Below are positions 37,481-45,948 of a DNA stretch of 64,000 nt, one piece after another. Below the pieces are notes generated by a model, which was not told where the DNA came from, did not search any database, and saw nothing but the letters and a program-made list of their open reading frames with translations. The stretch comes from Shinella sp. CPCC 101442 (GTDB lineage: Bacteria; Pseudomonadota; Alphaproteobacteria; Rhizobiales; Rhizobiaceae). The position numbers were made by a program, and so were the translations under genes. The DNA is taken from NCBI RefSeq assembly GCF_024704725.1, contig NZ_JALIQS010000003.1:930001-994000 (forward strand). The letters run 5' to 3'. Numbering within the stretch: position 1 is the first letter of the stretch; each line of letters opens with the position of its first letter.

Positions 37481-38701
37481 ATGCTGGTGAAGTCGAGCAC
37501 GGAGCTTGTGCGTCAGCAGAACAGCGCGCTCGTGCTTGCCTCGCTGCGCCGGCACGGTCCCCTCGCCCACACGGACATGTCCCAGCATACCGGCCTTGCC
37601 TCGGCGACGATCTCGGCAATCACCGCGGAACTGGAAAAGGCGGAGGTGCTGGAGCGGCGCGAACAGCAGGCATCGGCTTCGCGCGGGCGGCCGCGCGTCA
37701 TCTTCGGCCAGCGGCGCGATGCCGGCTATCTCGCCACCGTGCGCATCTCCTCCGACGTCGTGCAATATTCGCTGGCCGATTATGGCGGCACGCTGCTCGA
37801 CCGGTTCGAGGAGCCGCGCAACCATGCCGACACAGCCACCCAGCCCTTTGCGGATGCCTTCGTCGCCGCGCTGGAAAAGCTGGCGACACGCTCGCGCATC
37901 ATGCGGGAACAGGTTCTGGTCGTCTCGATCAGCAGCAAGGGGCTGGTCGATCCGGCGGCGGCAAAACTCGTCTGGTCACCGGTCTTCGGATCGCAGCAGG
38001 TGGATTTCGCCGCCCTGCTCGCACCGCACTGGCGGGCGAAAATCCTCATCAGCAACGAGACGCTGCTCGTCGCCCATGCCATGGCGCTGCGCATGGAAAA
38101 GGCCGGTGTGAAGAACCTTCAGGCGGTCGCGGCTCTTTCGCTCGGCCACAGCATCGGGCTCGGCATCGCCCGCTTCGAGCGGACGGGGGAGCTAACCGTC
38201 ACCGCCCCCAATTTCGGGCACATGCTGAACTCTTCGGACGGAAAACTGTGTCGCTGCGGATCGCAGGGCTGCATCGAGGCGTCGGCCGGCTTTTACGGCA
38301 TCCTGCGCACCGCCTTTGAAGTGCCGCCCGATACGATCCCCGCGAAATTCGTGCCGCTCGCCGAGATGGACAAGATCGCGCTGCGCGCACGCCAGGGGCA
38401 CCGCATGTCGGAATATGCCTTCCGCCAGGCCGGTCTTGCGCTGGGCCAAGGCCTGTCGCGGATGGTGAGCCTCTACGAAAACATGCCGATCGCCATCACG
38501 GGTCCGGGCACGCGCTATTTCGATCTCCTCCAGCGCGGCCTCGAAGAGGGGCTTGCCCAGTCGCAACAGGTCCGCCTCTTCGGCGCGCCGCCGATAACAG
38601 TCGTGCCGGAGGAGGCGACGCTGGTGCTGGAGGGCCATCTCGACCGGGCGCTGGCGGAGATGGATCACGATATCATCGCGGCGCGAACGGACAATGCCTG
38701 A
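37481..38701 (+). CDS. xylR: ROK-family transcriptional repressor (XylR-like)
   Basis: The 406-residue protein has an N-terminal winged helix (about residues 10-70; NSALVLASLRRHGPLAHTDM then SQHTGLASATISAITAEL) and a ROK/sugar-kinase-like domain (about 85-390). The ROK zinc-site segment reads CRCGSQGCIEASAG near residue 275, so the metal cysteines are retained, and the glycine-rich LSLGHSIGLGIARF precedes it. It should repress the divergent xylF operon and release it on sugar binding. ATG 37481 was chosen because homology begins soon after; the frame stays open to 37409. Confidence 0.88.
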   Translation: MLVKSSTELVRQQNSALVLASLRRHGPLAHTDMSQHTGLASATISAITAELEKAEVLERREQQASASRGRPRVIFGQRRDAGYLATVRISSDVVQYSLADYGGTLLDRFEEPRNHADTATQPFADAFVAALEKLATRSRIMREQVLVVSISSKGLVDPAAAKLVWSPVFGSQQVDFAALLAPHWRAKILISNETLLVAHAMALRMEKAGVKNLQAVAALSLGHSIGLGIARFERTGELTVTAPNFGHMLNSSDGKLCRCGSQGCIEASAGFYGILRTAFEVPPDTIPAKFVPLAEMDKIALRARQGHRMSEYAFRQAGLALGQGLSRMVSLYENMPIAITGPGTRYFDLLQRGLEEGLAQSQQVRLFGAPPITVVPEEATLVLEGHLDRALAEMDHDIIAARTDNA

Positions 38702-38707
38702 CCGGTA

Positions 38708-39616
38708 TTACGAGCGCGGGGCGCCCTGCTTGGCATAGCGCCCAGGCGGTTGGCCGACATGGCGGGTGAAGGCGGTGCTGAACGTGCTGGCCGAACCATA
38801 GCCCACTCGCTCGGCGACCTCGGCGATATCGGTCTTGCGGCGGCGCAGCAGGTCCTTGGCAAGCGCCATGCGCCAGCCCAGCAGATATTCCATCGGCGCC
38901 ACGCCGACATGGCGCGAAAAACGCTCGAAGAACGAGGAGCGGGAAAGCGCCGAGGCTTTGGCAAGCTCGGCCATCGTCCAGGCGCGGGCAGGATCGCCGT
39001 GCATCTGGCGGAGGGATGCGGCCAGGCGCGCATCGCCGAGGCCCCGCAGCAAACCGGCGGGCGCATCCGGCGACGGCGTCAGCCGCAGCGCTTCGACCAG
39101 CACGATTTCGACAAGCCGGGTGAGCACGAGGTCGCGACCCGGCCGATCCGAATCCGCTTCATCGATGAGCAGCCTGACCAATGTCGACAAGCGCTCGACG
39201 CCGCGCACATGCACCTGCCCCGGCAAGAGCGAGACCAGCAGCCCAGAATCCTCACCCTGGAAAACAAAGTAGCCGCCGAGGATGCGAACGTCTGGCGGGC
39301 CGTCCTGCCGGCCGTGGCGGACTTCGCCGACCGCCAGTGCCGCGGCGTGCGGATCGATGACCTGCGGCCGGACGGGCTCAAAACCCGTCATCGTGAAACC
39401 CGGCGTCTTCGGCAGCAGCACGAAATCCCCGGCCTGAAGGATCAGCTCGGGCTGTCCATCGACGGCAAGTCGGCAGGCGCCCTCGATCACGACGGCAAAA
39501 CTCGGATGGCCGAAATCCGTATAGCGCACGCCCCAGCGCCCTGCCCCGCTGATGCCTTTGGTGAACACGGCATGGGGACGGAGAAGCCCGATGATTTCGG
39601 AGAGTGGGTCGACCAT
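38708..39616 (-). CDS. AraC-family regulator with cupin-type sensor
   Basis: The 302-residue protein has an N-terminal cupin-like sensor region (about residues 1-170, family AraC_binding type; FAVVIEGACRLAVDGQPELI) and a C-terminal double helix-turn-helix (about 195-300), including MAELAKASALSRSSFFERFS and VAERVGYGSASTFSTAFTRH. It diverges from a short-chain dehydrogenase gene over 98 bases, a typical arrangement for controlling that gene. Its stop is six bases from the stop of the convergent ROK gene. Effector unknown. Confidence 0.88.
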   Translation of the reverse strand: MVDPLSEIIGLLRPHAVFTKGISGAGRWGVRYTDFGHPSFAVVIEGACRLAVDGQPELILQAGDFVLLPKTPGFTMTGFEPVRPQVIDPHAAALAVGEVRHGRQDGPPDVRILGGYFVFQGEDSGLLVSLLPGQVHVRGVERLSTLVRLLIDEADSDRPGRDLVLTRLVEIVLVEALRLTPSPDAPAGLLRGLGDARLAASLRQMHGDPARAWTMAELAKASALSRSSFFERFSRHVGVAPMEYLLGWRMALAKDLLRRRKTDIAEVAERVGYGSASTFSTAFTRHVGQPPGRYAKQGAPRS

Positions 39617-39714
39617 TTCCGGACTTTAACAAACAAAAAGCGGACCATCAATCGTATTTAGTCCGAACAAGCCGCGTTAGATTTGGATCATCAACCCAAC
39701 AAGGAGATGACCTC

Positions 39715-40458
39715 ATGAAGACCATCCTGATTACCGGCACCTCGTCCGGCTACGGCCTCGAAACGGCCCGCCATTTCCTCGCGCAGAACTGGTCCGTGAT
39801 CGCAACCATGCGCACCCCGCGCGCAGATATCCTGCCGTCGTCGCCGAACCTGCGCATCCTGCCGCTCGACGTAACCGACGAGGCCAGCATCGCGGCCGCC
39901 ATCGCGGCGGCCGGCCCCATTGATGCGCTCGTCAACAATGCCGGCATCGGCGTCGTCGGCGCGTTCGAGGCCACGCCGATGGCCCATATCCGCAAGGTGT
40001 TGGACGCCAACACGTTCGGCGTCATGGCCATGGCGCAGGCCGTCATTCCGCAGATGCGGGCGCGGCGGTCGGGCGTCATCGTCAATGTCACCTCGAGCGC
40101 GACGCTGGCGCCGATGCCGCTCGCCGCCGCCTATACCGCCAGCAAGCAGGCGATCGAGGGTTTTACGGGATCGCTTGCCCATGAACTCGCGCATTTCGGC
40201 ATCAGCGCCAAGCTGGTCGAGCCCGGCTACGCACCGACCACGCGGTTCGCCCAGAATACATCTGTAAAGGTCGAGGACCTGATCCCGGAAGCCTATGCCG
40301 ACTTCGCCGCACCGATCTTTGCACAGTTCGCGCAGCCGGCGCTGACCACCAAGGAAACCGATGTCGCAGAAGCCGTCTGGGCCGCCGTCAACGATGCCAC
40401 CGGCACGCTTCGCTTCCCGGCAGGACAGGATGCGGTGGCGCTTTTCCGCGCTGCATGA
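39715..40458 (+). CDS. Short-chain dehydrogenase/reductase
   Basis: The 247-residue classical SDR has the cofactor motif ILITGTSSGYGLETARHFL (TGxxxGxG), NNAGIG at about residue 80, catalytic Ser in VNVTSSATLAPM and the YxxxK pair in AAYTASKQAIEGF near residue 140. Arg32 after the second strand (MRTP) suggests NADP preference. The start at 39715 follows AAGGAGATG. It is divergent from the AraC gene and probably under its control. The substrate is not evident. Confidence 0.9.
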   Translation: MKTILITGTSSGYGLETARHFLAQNWSVIATMRTPRADILPSSPNLRILPLDVTDEASIAAAIAAAGPIDALVNNAGIGVVGAFEATPMAHIRKVLDANTFGVMAMAQAVIPQMRARRSGVIVNVTSSATLAPMPLAAAYTASKQAIEGFTGSLAHELAHFGISAKLVEPGYAPTTRFAQNTSVKVEDLIPEAYADFAAPIFAQFAQPALTTKETDVAEAVWAAVNDATGTLRFPAGQDAVALFRAA

Positions 40459-40480
40459 GATCAGGCCGAGGCCAAAAGAG

Positions 40481-40507
40481 AAAGGGCGGCCCGACGGCCG
40501 CCCTTTT
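40481..40507. terminator. Bidirectional terminator between SDR and Wzz-like genes
   Basis: A perfect 11-base-pair stem AAAGGGCGGCC/GGCCGCCCTTT (40481-40491, 40496-40506) with loop CGAC is followed by T on the plus strand. It sits between two convergent genes. Confidence 0.9.
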
Positions 40508-40531
40508 CATTTCTGGAGCCGGTGGACCCCG

Positions 40532-42160
40532 TCATGCCTCTCGCGTCATCCTCGAAAGGTTGTCGCGCAGGCGGGGGTTCCGCACCATCGTCCTGACAAG
40601 CGCGATGACAAGGCCAAGACCGAAACCGGCGATACCCCCGGCAACGAGGCCTGCGACAAGCAGGATACTGCGGCCGGGACCATCGGCCGTCTGCGGCGTC
40701 GACGCTTCGGAAAGAACACGGATATTGCTGCGGGCGAGGTTCTTCTCCTCGCTCGTCTCGCGCACGCGCTTCAGCACGGCTTCGTAGATTTCACGCGCGG
40801 CCGTCGCGCGACGCTGGAGATCGTTGAGGCCGACCTGGCGCTGCTGCGTGTTGTTCTGCAGCGACTTCTGGATGGAAAGTTCCTTGGCGACCTGCTGCTC
40901 GGACTGCTGGGCCTGCGCCAGCTCGGCGCGGGCGCGGGCAAGATTGCGCTGCAACTCTGCCTGGATTTCCGTCTGGAGGCCCTTCAGAGACGCCTTGGCG
41001 GCAAGCAACTGCGGATGACGGGCACCGAGCGCGCTTTCGAGACTGCCGACCGTCGCGGATTGCTGCGCATATTGCCGGCGAAGGTCGGTGAGCGCGGCCG
41101 ACGTCTGCTGCTGCTGGCCGCCGTTGGTCGAGATCGCGTCTTCAAGCTTGAGGCTCACCGCCGCATCCACGCGCGACTTCGCCTCGATCGACGCCTTCTG
41201 CGCCGTCGTGAGCAGCTCGTTGAGCTGCACCAGCCGTTTGTCGGCGATCAGATTGCCGTCGGCGGTGACCATGTCGTTGCTGGCCTTGTAGCTTTCGACA
41301 GCCTCTTCGGCCCTCTGCACCTCTTCGCTGAGTTCGCGCAGACGGCTGTCGAGGGCGGAATTCGTGCGCTGATAGATCGAGGAATACGCCTGGTTCTCTT
41401 CCTCGAGGAACGCATCCACGAGGCCATTCGCCACTTCGGCGGAAACGCCGCCATCCGCCGTCGTCACCGAAAGCGTCACGACGTAGGAGCTGGATTCCAG
41501 CGCCACCGTCGCGGATTTTCGCAACGTCGCAACGATCGCCGCCCTGCGCGATGCGGGATCACCGGTAATGCCGGAGAAAAGGGAATTGTCCGCCAGGTTG
41601 AGCTTGTCGACCACCTGACCGATCGCTTTCGGCGACGTCAGGATCTTCGACTGGCTGTTGATCATCGACACGATGACCTCGGAGGAAGCGCCGCTCTGCG
41701 AATTCGTATCGCTGAGCTCGATCTGGCGCGGGTCGAAATAGATGCTGGTCTGCGCCGTGTACTTGCGCGGCATCGTCGGCACGAAGAGGGCGCCAAGCAC
41801 GGCAAAGAGTGCCATGAGGGCAAGAATGAGCAGACGGTGGCTCCAGACGGCGCGCAACAGCGTGCCGATGTCGAGCAGCGGCGCGTTGCGCGAAGGCTCC
41901 TCCTCTACCGAAGCGGCCGTCACGGTTTCGCGTACCGGCTCGCGGGCCGCGCGCGGCAATGGCTCTGTTTCGACGGCGGAAAGCGCAGCTTCGGACACCC
42001 CTCCCCGGCGTGGCGCGGCGGCGTCATCCCGGCGGCTGAGCGTGTCGGCAGTATCGGCGGCGGGGCCACGGCGCGAGGCTGGATGGGTCGACAGCACGGG
42101 GCTGCCCCGGCGTCTGCCCGGAAGCCCCTTCAAGTCATCGTTTTTTCCAGCTCGGCTCAT
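40532..42160 (-). CDS. Wzz/GumC-type polysaccharide chain-length protein
   Basis: The 542-residue inner-membrane protein has an unstructured Arg/Ser/Ala-rich N-terminus (about 1-90), a first membrane helix (HRLLILALMALFAVLGALFV, about 108-127), a Wzz domain (about 95-225), a long periplasmic coiled coil (about 265-480, repeated Ala/Gln/Glu heptads) and a second helix near 500-525 (SILLVAGLVAGGIAGFGLGL). No Walker motifs or tyrosine cluster follows, so it lacks the BY-kinase domain of full-length ExoP. It should help polymerise and export an extracellular polysaccharide with the polymerase 2.3 kb upstream. The gap to the GH5 gene is 111 bases. Confidence 0.85.
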   Translation of the reverse strand: MSRAGKNDDLKGLPGRRRGSPVLSTHPASRRGPAADTADTLSRRDDAAAPRRGGVSEAALSAVETEPLPRAAREPVRETVTAASVEEEPSRNAPLLDIGTLLRAVWSHRLLILALMALFAVLGALFVPTMPRKYTAQTSIYFDPRQIELSDTNSQSGASSEVIVSMINSQSKILTSPKAIGQVVDKLNLADNSLFSGITGDPASRRAAIVATLRKSATVALESSSYVVTLSVTTADGGVSAEVANGLVDAFLEEENQAYSSIYQRTNSALDSRLRELSEEVQRAEEAVESYKASNDMVTADGNLIADKRLVQLNELLTTAQKASIEAKSRVDAAVSLKLEDAISTNGGQQQQTSAALTDLRRQYAQQSATVGSLESALGARHPQLLAAKASLKGLQTEIQAELQRNLARARAELAQAQQSEQQVAKELSIQKSLQNNTQQRQVGLNDLQRRATAAREIYEAVLKRVRETSEEKNLARSNIRVLSEASTPQTADGPGRSILLVAGLVAGGIAGFGLGLVIALVRTMVRNPRLRDNLSRMTREA

Positions 42161-42271
42161 TAAAAATCCAGTTGATTCGTCGGCGTGGCCGAGTCGCGAT
42201 CCGGTCTGGAATCTATTGCCTTATGGTTAACGAGCCGTAACTTGCGAGCGTTCTGGACACCAAAAGGGCCA

Positions 42272-43318
42272 TCAGGCCGGCGGCATGGTCACGCAGGCCG
42301 CCGCATCCGGCTGCTTCCCGGATGTCAACGGCAACCCCGAGAGCTGTTTGCGGTCGCCCTTCGCCGTTGGCTGCACATTGTTGATCTCGGTTTCGGGCCA
42401 CCATTCGCCGGCCGCCCAGTAGCTGAAGCCGAGCCAGGCGTCGGCATTGTCGTCGAGCACGGCCGTCATCGCCTTCAGGCCGGCAATGCAGGCATCGTCC
42501 TGCGAACCGCCGAACTCGCCGAGAAAACCCTTCCTGCCGGTCTCACGCAGCCAGGCCGTGACGTCGACGAGCGCCGCGGTGGCCGCGTCGGCCGCTGCAC
42601 ATCCGCCTTTCGTACCCGAGGAATCGGGGTCCATATATTGGTGGAATTCGTAGGCGTAGTTGTCGATGGGGTCCTTTACCCCGCGCATGACATCGGCATT
42701 CGAGCCGCCGGGATACTCGGCCCGCCAGCCATGCGCGCCGCTCCAGCGCGTACCGGGCACCAGCACGAGATTGCGCGCACCGACGCTGCGGATACCGGCG
42801 ATCGCGCCATTGGCGATGGCAAGCCATTCGGTCGCGGGAATGTCATAGGGCTCGTTCATCAGGCCGAAGAGCACGTCGGGCTCGTTGGCAAACTCCGCAG
42901 CGAGACGGATCCAGAGATCGGCGAAGGCAAAGCCCGGCGCTTCAGGCGTGCCGAGCCGCGCCTTGTCGTAGTAGCCGAAGGCGTGCGGATCGAGCAGCAC
43001 CGTCATGCCGTGATCGCGCAGCCGCTGTACGGCCGCCTTGAGCCGATCGACCTCCACGACGCTCAGCGGGCTGTTCAGCGTTGGCTGCAGGCGTTCCCAG
43101 GAAAAGGGAAGCCGGACGATGTTCATACCCTTGCCGGCAAAATAGGCGACGGTCTTTTCCGATGGATAGGTGAAATTCAGGTTTTCGACGCCATGGCGAT
43201 CGCCGTATTCCGCCCCCGAAAGATTGACACCCTTGAAGCACACACCGGCGGCGGCCGCCGGTTGAGCTGCGACAACGACAGCGGCAAGTGCCGCAAACAA
43301 GGATCGCATGGACGACAT
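42272..43318 (-). CDS. Secreted GH5-family glycoside hydrolase
   Basis: The 348-residue protein has a signal peptide (residues 1-24, hydrophobic LFAALAAVVVAAQPAAAA) and a GH5 TIM barrel. The catalytic acid/base glutamate is in LFGLMNEPYD near residue 162 and the nucleophile in GFLGEFGGSQDD near residue 275. VCFKGVNLSGAEYG is the usual first strand. It would cut a beta-glucan or the locus's own polysaccharide in the periplasm or outside. Its ATG overlaps the acyltransferase stop (TGATG), so it is co-translated. Endoglucanase activity is likely but not provable here. Confidence 0.88.
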   Translation of the reverse strand: MSSMRSLFAALAAVVVAAQPAAAAGVCFKGVNLSGAEYGDRHGVENLNFTYPSEKTVAYFAGKGMNIVRLPFSWERLQPTLNSPLSVVEVDRLKAAVQRLRDHGMTVLLDPHAFGYYDKARLGTPEAPGFAFADLWIRLAAEFANEPDVLFGLMNEPYDIPATEWLAIANGAIAGIRSVGARNLVLVPGTRWSGAHGWRAEYPGGSNADVMRGVKDPIDNYAYEFHQYMDPDSSGTKGGCAAADAATAALVDVTAWLRETGRKGFLGEFGGSQDDACIAGLKAMTAVLDDNADAWLGFSYWAAGEWWPETEINNVQPTAKGDRKQLSGLPLTSGKQPDAAACVTMPPA

Positions 43319-44373
43319 CAGACCGGCCTCGCTGGAGACAGTCGCGCCGGCGCCTGGCGGCGGTTGCGCAGGAAACGATCCATCGGCTTCTCGAAGAGCA
43401 TGTGCAGCAGCACGGCTGCGACCGACGAGGCGACGAGGCAGAGTACGACGAAGAGCACCTCGTTGCGCATCCAGTCGAAGGGCAGCTTGCCATAGATCAT
43501 GCGCGCACCGGCGAGCACGAAGATATGGCTGAGATAGAGGCTGAAGGAGGCGTCGCCGAGAAGATTGAGCCAGCCGATCACCGGCTTGCGGGAAAAATCG
43601 ACGAGCGCCACGCAGCCGACGACGATGGCGGCGGGCACGCCGACCGAGAACAGGCGTGGCACATCCCATTCCATCCAGTCGTTGTAGACCATGACGGCCC
43701 CGGCGACGGCGATGAGCGGCCAGGCAACGGTTCCGCCAAGGCGCCGGCCGTCCAGATAGATCTTGCCGATCAGCACGCCGAGCACGAATTCGAAGATGAC
43801 GGAATCGCCGTAGAAACGCGCGGCCGTCACATCCTGCGGCAGCAATTGGCAAAGCAGGAAGATGACGAGGAGCAGACCCGCCAGCGCATAGGGGCGGACG
43901 GCCTTCGACAGGCCGAGAAGCGCGCCGAAAAGCAGGTAGAAGTACATCTCGTAGTTCAGCGTCCAGCCCGGGACGATGACGGGCGCGATCATGTATCCGG
44001 CCGGGTCCGCGGGGTTGATCCAGGGCAGGAAGAGCAGCGTCGCGATGACATGCGGCAGGTCGAAGACCGTCGATTTCAGGATCGATGGGACGACGAAGGC
44101 GACGAAGGCCGCCAGCAGCGACAGCGCCCAGTAGAGCGGCACGATGCGAAGGATGCGGCGGATATAGAATTCGCGCGCGCCGATCGCCTTGTCCGCCGTG
44201 GTGATCCACATGACGAAACCGCTCAGCACGAAGAACAGGTCGACCCCGCTCTTGCCGAAAAGCGCGCCGTTCAGCAGCGCGTCGGGCTGAACGTTGCGAA
44301 GCTGGAGGATGGCGTGGAAATAGACCACCATGAGGGCGGCGATCGCACGCAGATACTGGAGCTGTACAAGCAT
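43318..44373 (-). CDS. Acyltransferase 3 family membrane protein
   Basis: The 351-residue protein has about ten membrane helices. The family start YLRAIAALMVVYFHAILQLR carries the conserved R-x10-H pattern, followed by GKSGVDLFFVLSGFVMW and the motif REFYIRRILRIVPLYW near residue 68. These O-acyltransferases add acetyl or succinyl groups to exported polysaccharides. It lies between the polymerase and GH5 genes in the same direction. Confidence 0.9.
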   Translation of the reverse strand: MLVQLQYLRAIAALMVVYFHAILQLRNVQPDALLNGALFGKSGVDLFFVLSGFVMWITTADKAIGAREFYIRRILRIVPLYWALSLLAAFVAFVVPSILKSTVFDLPHVIATLLFLPWINPADPAGYMIAPVIVPGWTLNYEMYFYLLFGALLGLSKAVRPYALAGLLLVIFLLCQLLPQDVTAARFYGDSVIFEFVLGVLIGKIYLDGRRLGGTVAWPLIAVAGAVMVYNDWMEWDVPRLFSVGVPAAIVVGCVALVDFSRKPVIGWLNLLGDASFSLYLSHIFVLAGARMIYGKLPFDWMRNEVLFVVLCLVASSVAAVLLHMLFEKPMDRFLRNRRQAPARLSPARPV

Positions 44374-44419
44374 TGCCTATCCTGAGCGGGCCGGACGCCG
44401 CGCAACCGGCCGCTTGGCC

Positions 44420-45676
44420 CTACGTCTGCTTGCGGACCGAGGCGGCACCTGCCTGCAACGCGGGCGTACGGTCATGGCTTTCGCGGCCGCCCGGCGCAAA
44501 TTTGAGGTAGCCGGCCAGGAACCAGAGCAGCGCTGCCACCTTGATCGAGAACACGGCGTTTCCGCCAATCATCATGTTCACGAAAAGAAAAATAGAAAGT
44601 AAATGCGCGAACCGGCGCTGCTCGGCCGTCTGGCCGGCCGGGAAGAGACAGACGAAGAGCCAGAAGAGCACGAGCCCGAAGACCGTTCCCGCATAGACGG
44701 CATAGACATAGCCGCTGTCGGCGAACTGCGCCGCCTTGGCGGCCTCGAGGCCGAGCAGCGCGAAGACGTCGATCTCCATGATATGCTTGACGGTCAGCAC
44801 GACGCGCCCGTCCAGCGTATCGCCGTCCGCGCCGGGGCGCAGGAAGTAGACGACGAAACCGAGCACCAGCACCAGCGGCATGTAGACGAGCGTCCAGGCC
44901 GTCGGAATGCGCGGGAAGAGAAAATAGCCGGCAAGGCAGACGAACGAGAACATCAGCATGGTGCGGGAATCGTTCGTCAGCAGGATCAGGATGATCGTCG
45001 CGAAGAACAGCAGCCGCTCGCCGCGTTTCAGGTTGCCCCAGAATGTGGTGAGGAAAATGAGCAAAACGCCGCAGAAATTGGCGAGCGACACCTGCTCGAG
45101 GAAGATCGAGGCGGCGCGATGATCGATGATGCCGAAGGAGAAGCGGCCGGGAATGCGCAGCACGTTCTGGAACAGCTTGCTGCCGTCGAAGGAGATCTGT
45201 TCCAGGCCGCGCGTGTTCTCGAAATAGCTCATCGGGTAGAACAGCGTTCCGTAGAGATCGAGCAGGAAGATCTCGATCATCAGGCCGCCGAGCACGCACC
45301 AGCACGACCATTTGAACGCGGTGCGCACCGTTCCCCGGTTGGCCCATGTCCCGAGGATGGCAAAGCAGAAGATGATGAGCACGTTGCGGAAATAGTCGAT
45401 GAAGACGGTGCGGTTGACCGCCGACATGTAGGCCGCCATCGCCAGTGTGAAGGCGGCGAAGAGAAGGACGCCGATATCCTCCTCGTAGAGCCCTTTGCGC
45501 AGGATGAAGACGAGGCCGGCGAAGAGGATGAGAATTTCCGTCAGTGCCACATGGGCAAAACCGAGCCGCATCACGTTCGCGTTGATCATCGCGAGCACGC
45601 AATTGTAGAGTACGGAAGAAAGCACGACGCCGATCACATAGTAATCGCGCGTCTCCAGGGTTCTGTTGTCTATCAC
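44420..45676 (-). CDS. Wzy-like polysaccharide polymerase / O-antigen ligase-like
   Basis: The 418-residue integral membrane protein has about 11 hydrophobic helices and a large polar loop around residues 135-205 (NTRGLEQISFDGSKLFQNVL then RIPGRFSFGIIDHRAA), the pattern of Wzy polymerases and O-antigen ligases. These families conserve topology better than sequence, so the call rests on architecture and on its neighbours. The start is GTG 45676. It is first in the leftward polysaccharide operon and is divergent from the large RTX gene. Confidence 0.75.
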   Translation of the reverse strand: MIDNRTLETRDYYVIGVVLSSVLYNCVLAMINANVMRLGFAHVALTEILILFAGLVFILRKGLYEEDIGVLLFAAFTLAMAAYMSAVNRTVFIDYFRNVLIIFCFAILGTWANRGTVRTAFKWSCWCVLGGLMIEIFLLDLYGTLFYPMSYFENTRGLEQISFDGSKLFQNVLRIPGRFSFGIIDHRAASIFLEQVSLANFCGVLLIFLTTFWGNLKRGERLLFFATIILILLTNDSRTMLMFSFVCLAGYFLFPRIPTAWTLVYMPLVLVLGFVVYFLRPGADGDTLDGRVVLTVKHIMEIDVFALLGLEAAKAAQFADSGYVYAVYAGTVFGLVLFWLFVCLFPAGQTAEQRRFAHLLSIFLFVNMMIGGNAVFSIKVAALLWFLAGYLKFAPGGRESHDRTPALQAGAASVRKQT

Positions 45677-45948
45677 TGCGCCCGACGCCGACGAATCGCT
45701 ATCCGCGAAGGATAACAGAGCCGCGCATCGGGAAAAAGCGACGCCCGGCCCGAGGCGGGCGACAATTCAAAACAACCATCACGTTTACTTTCTCCGTCGC
45801 CGGATTGCACAGGCCTACGCAAGATGGTAGCTGTGTAGATACGCCATACGGGGAAGGCGCACTGCACCAGAACGAGAATGACATGGACCTGGCGGCCTCG
45901 CCGCCGGGTCGGAAGCTTGCGGCGCGATCTTGCCTTTGGGGACAGGCC

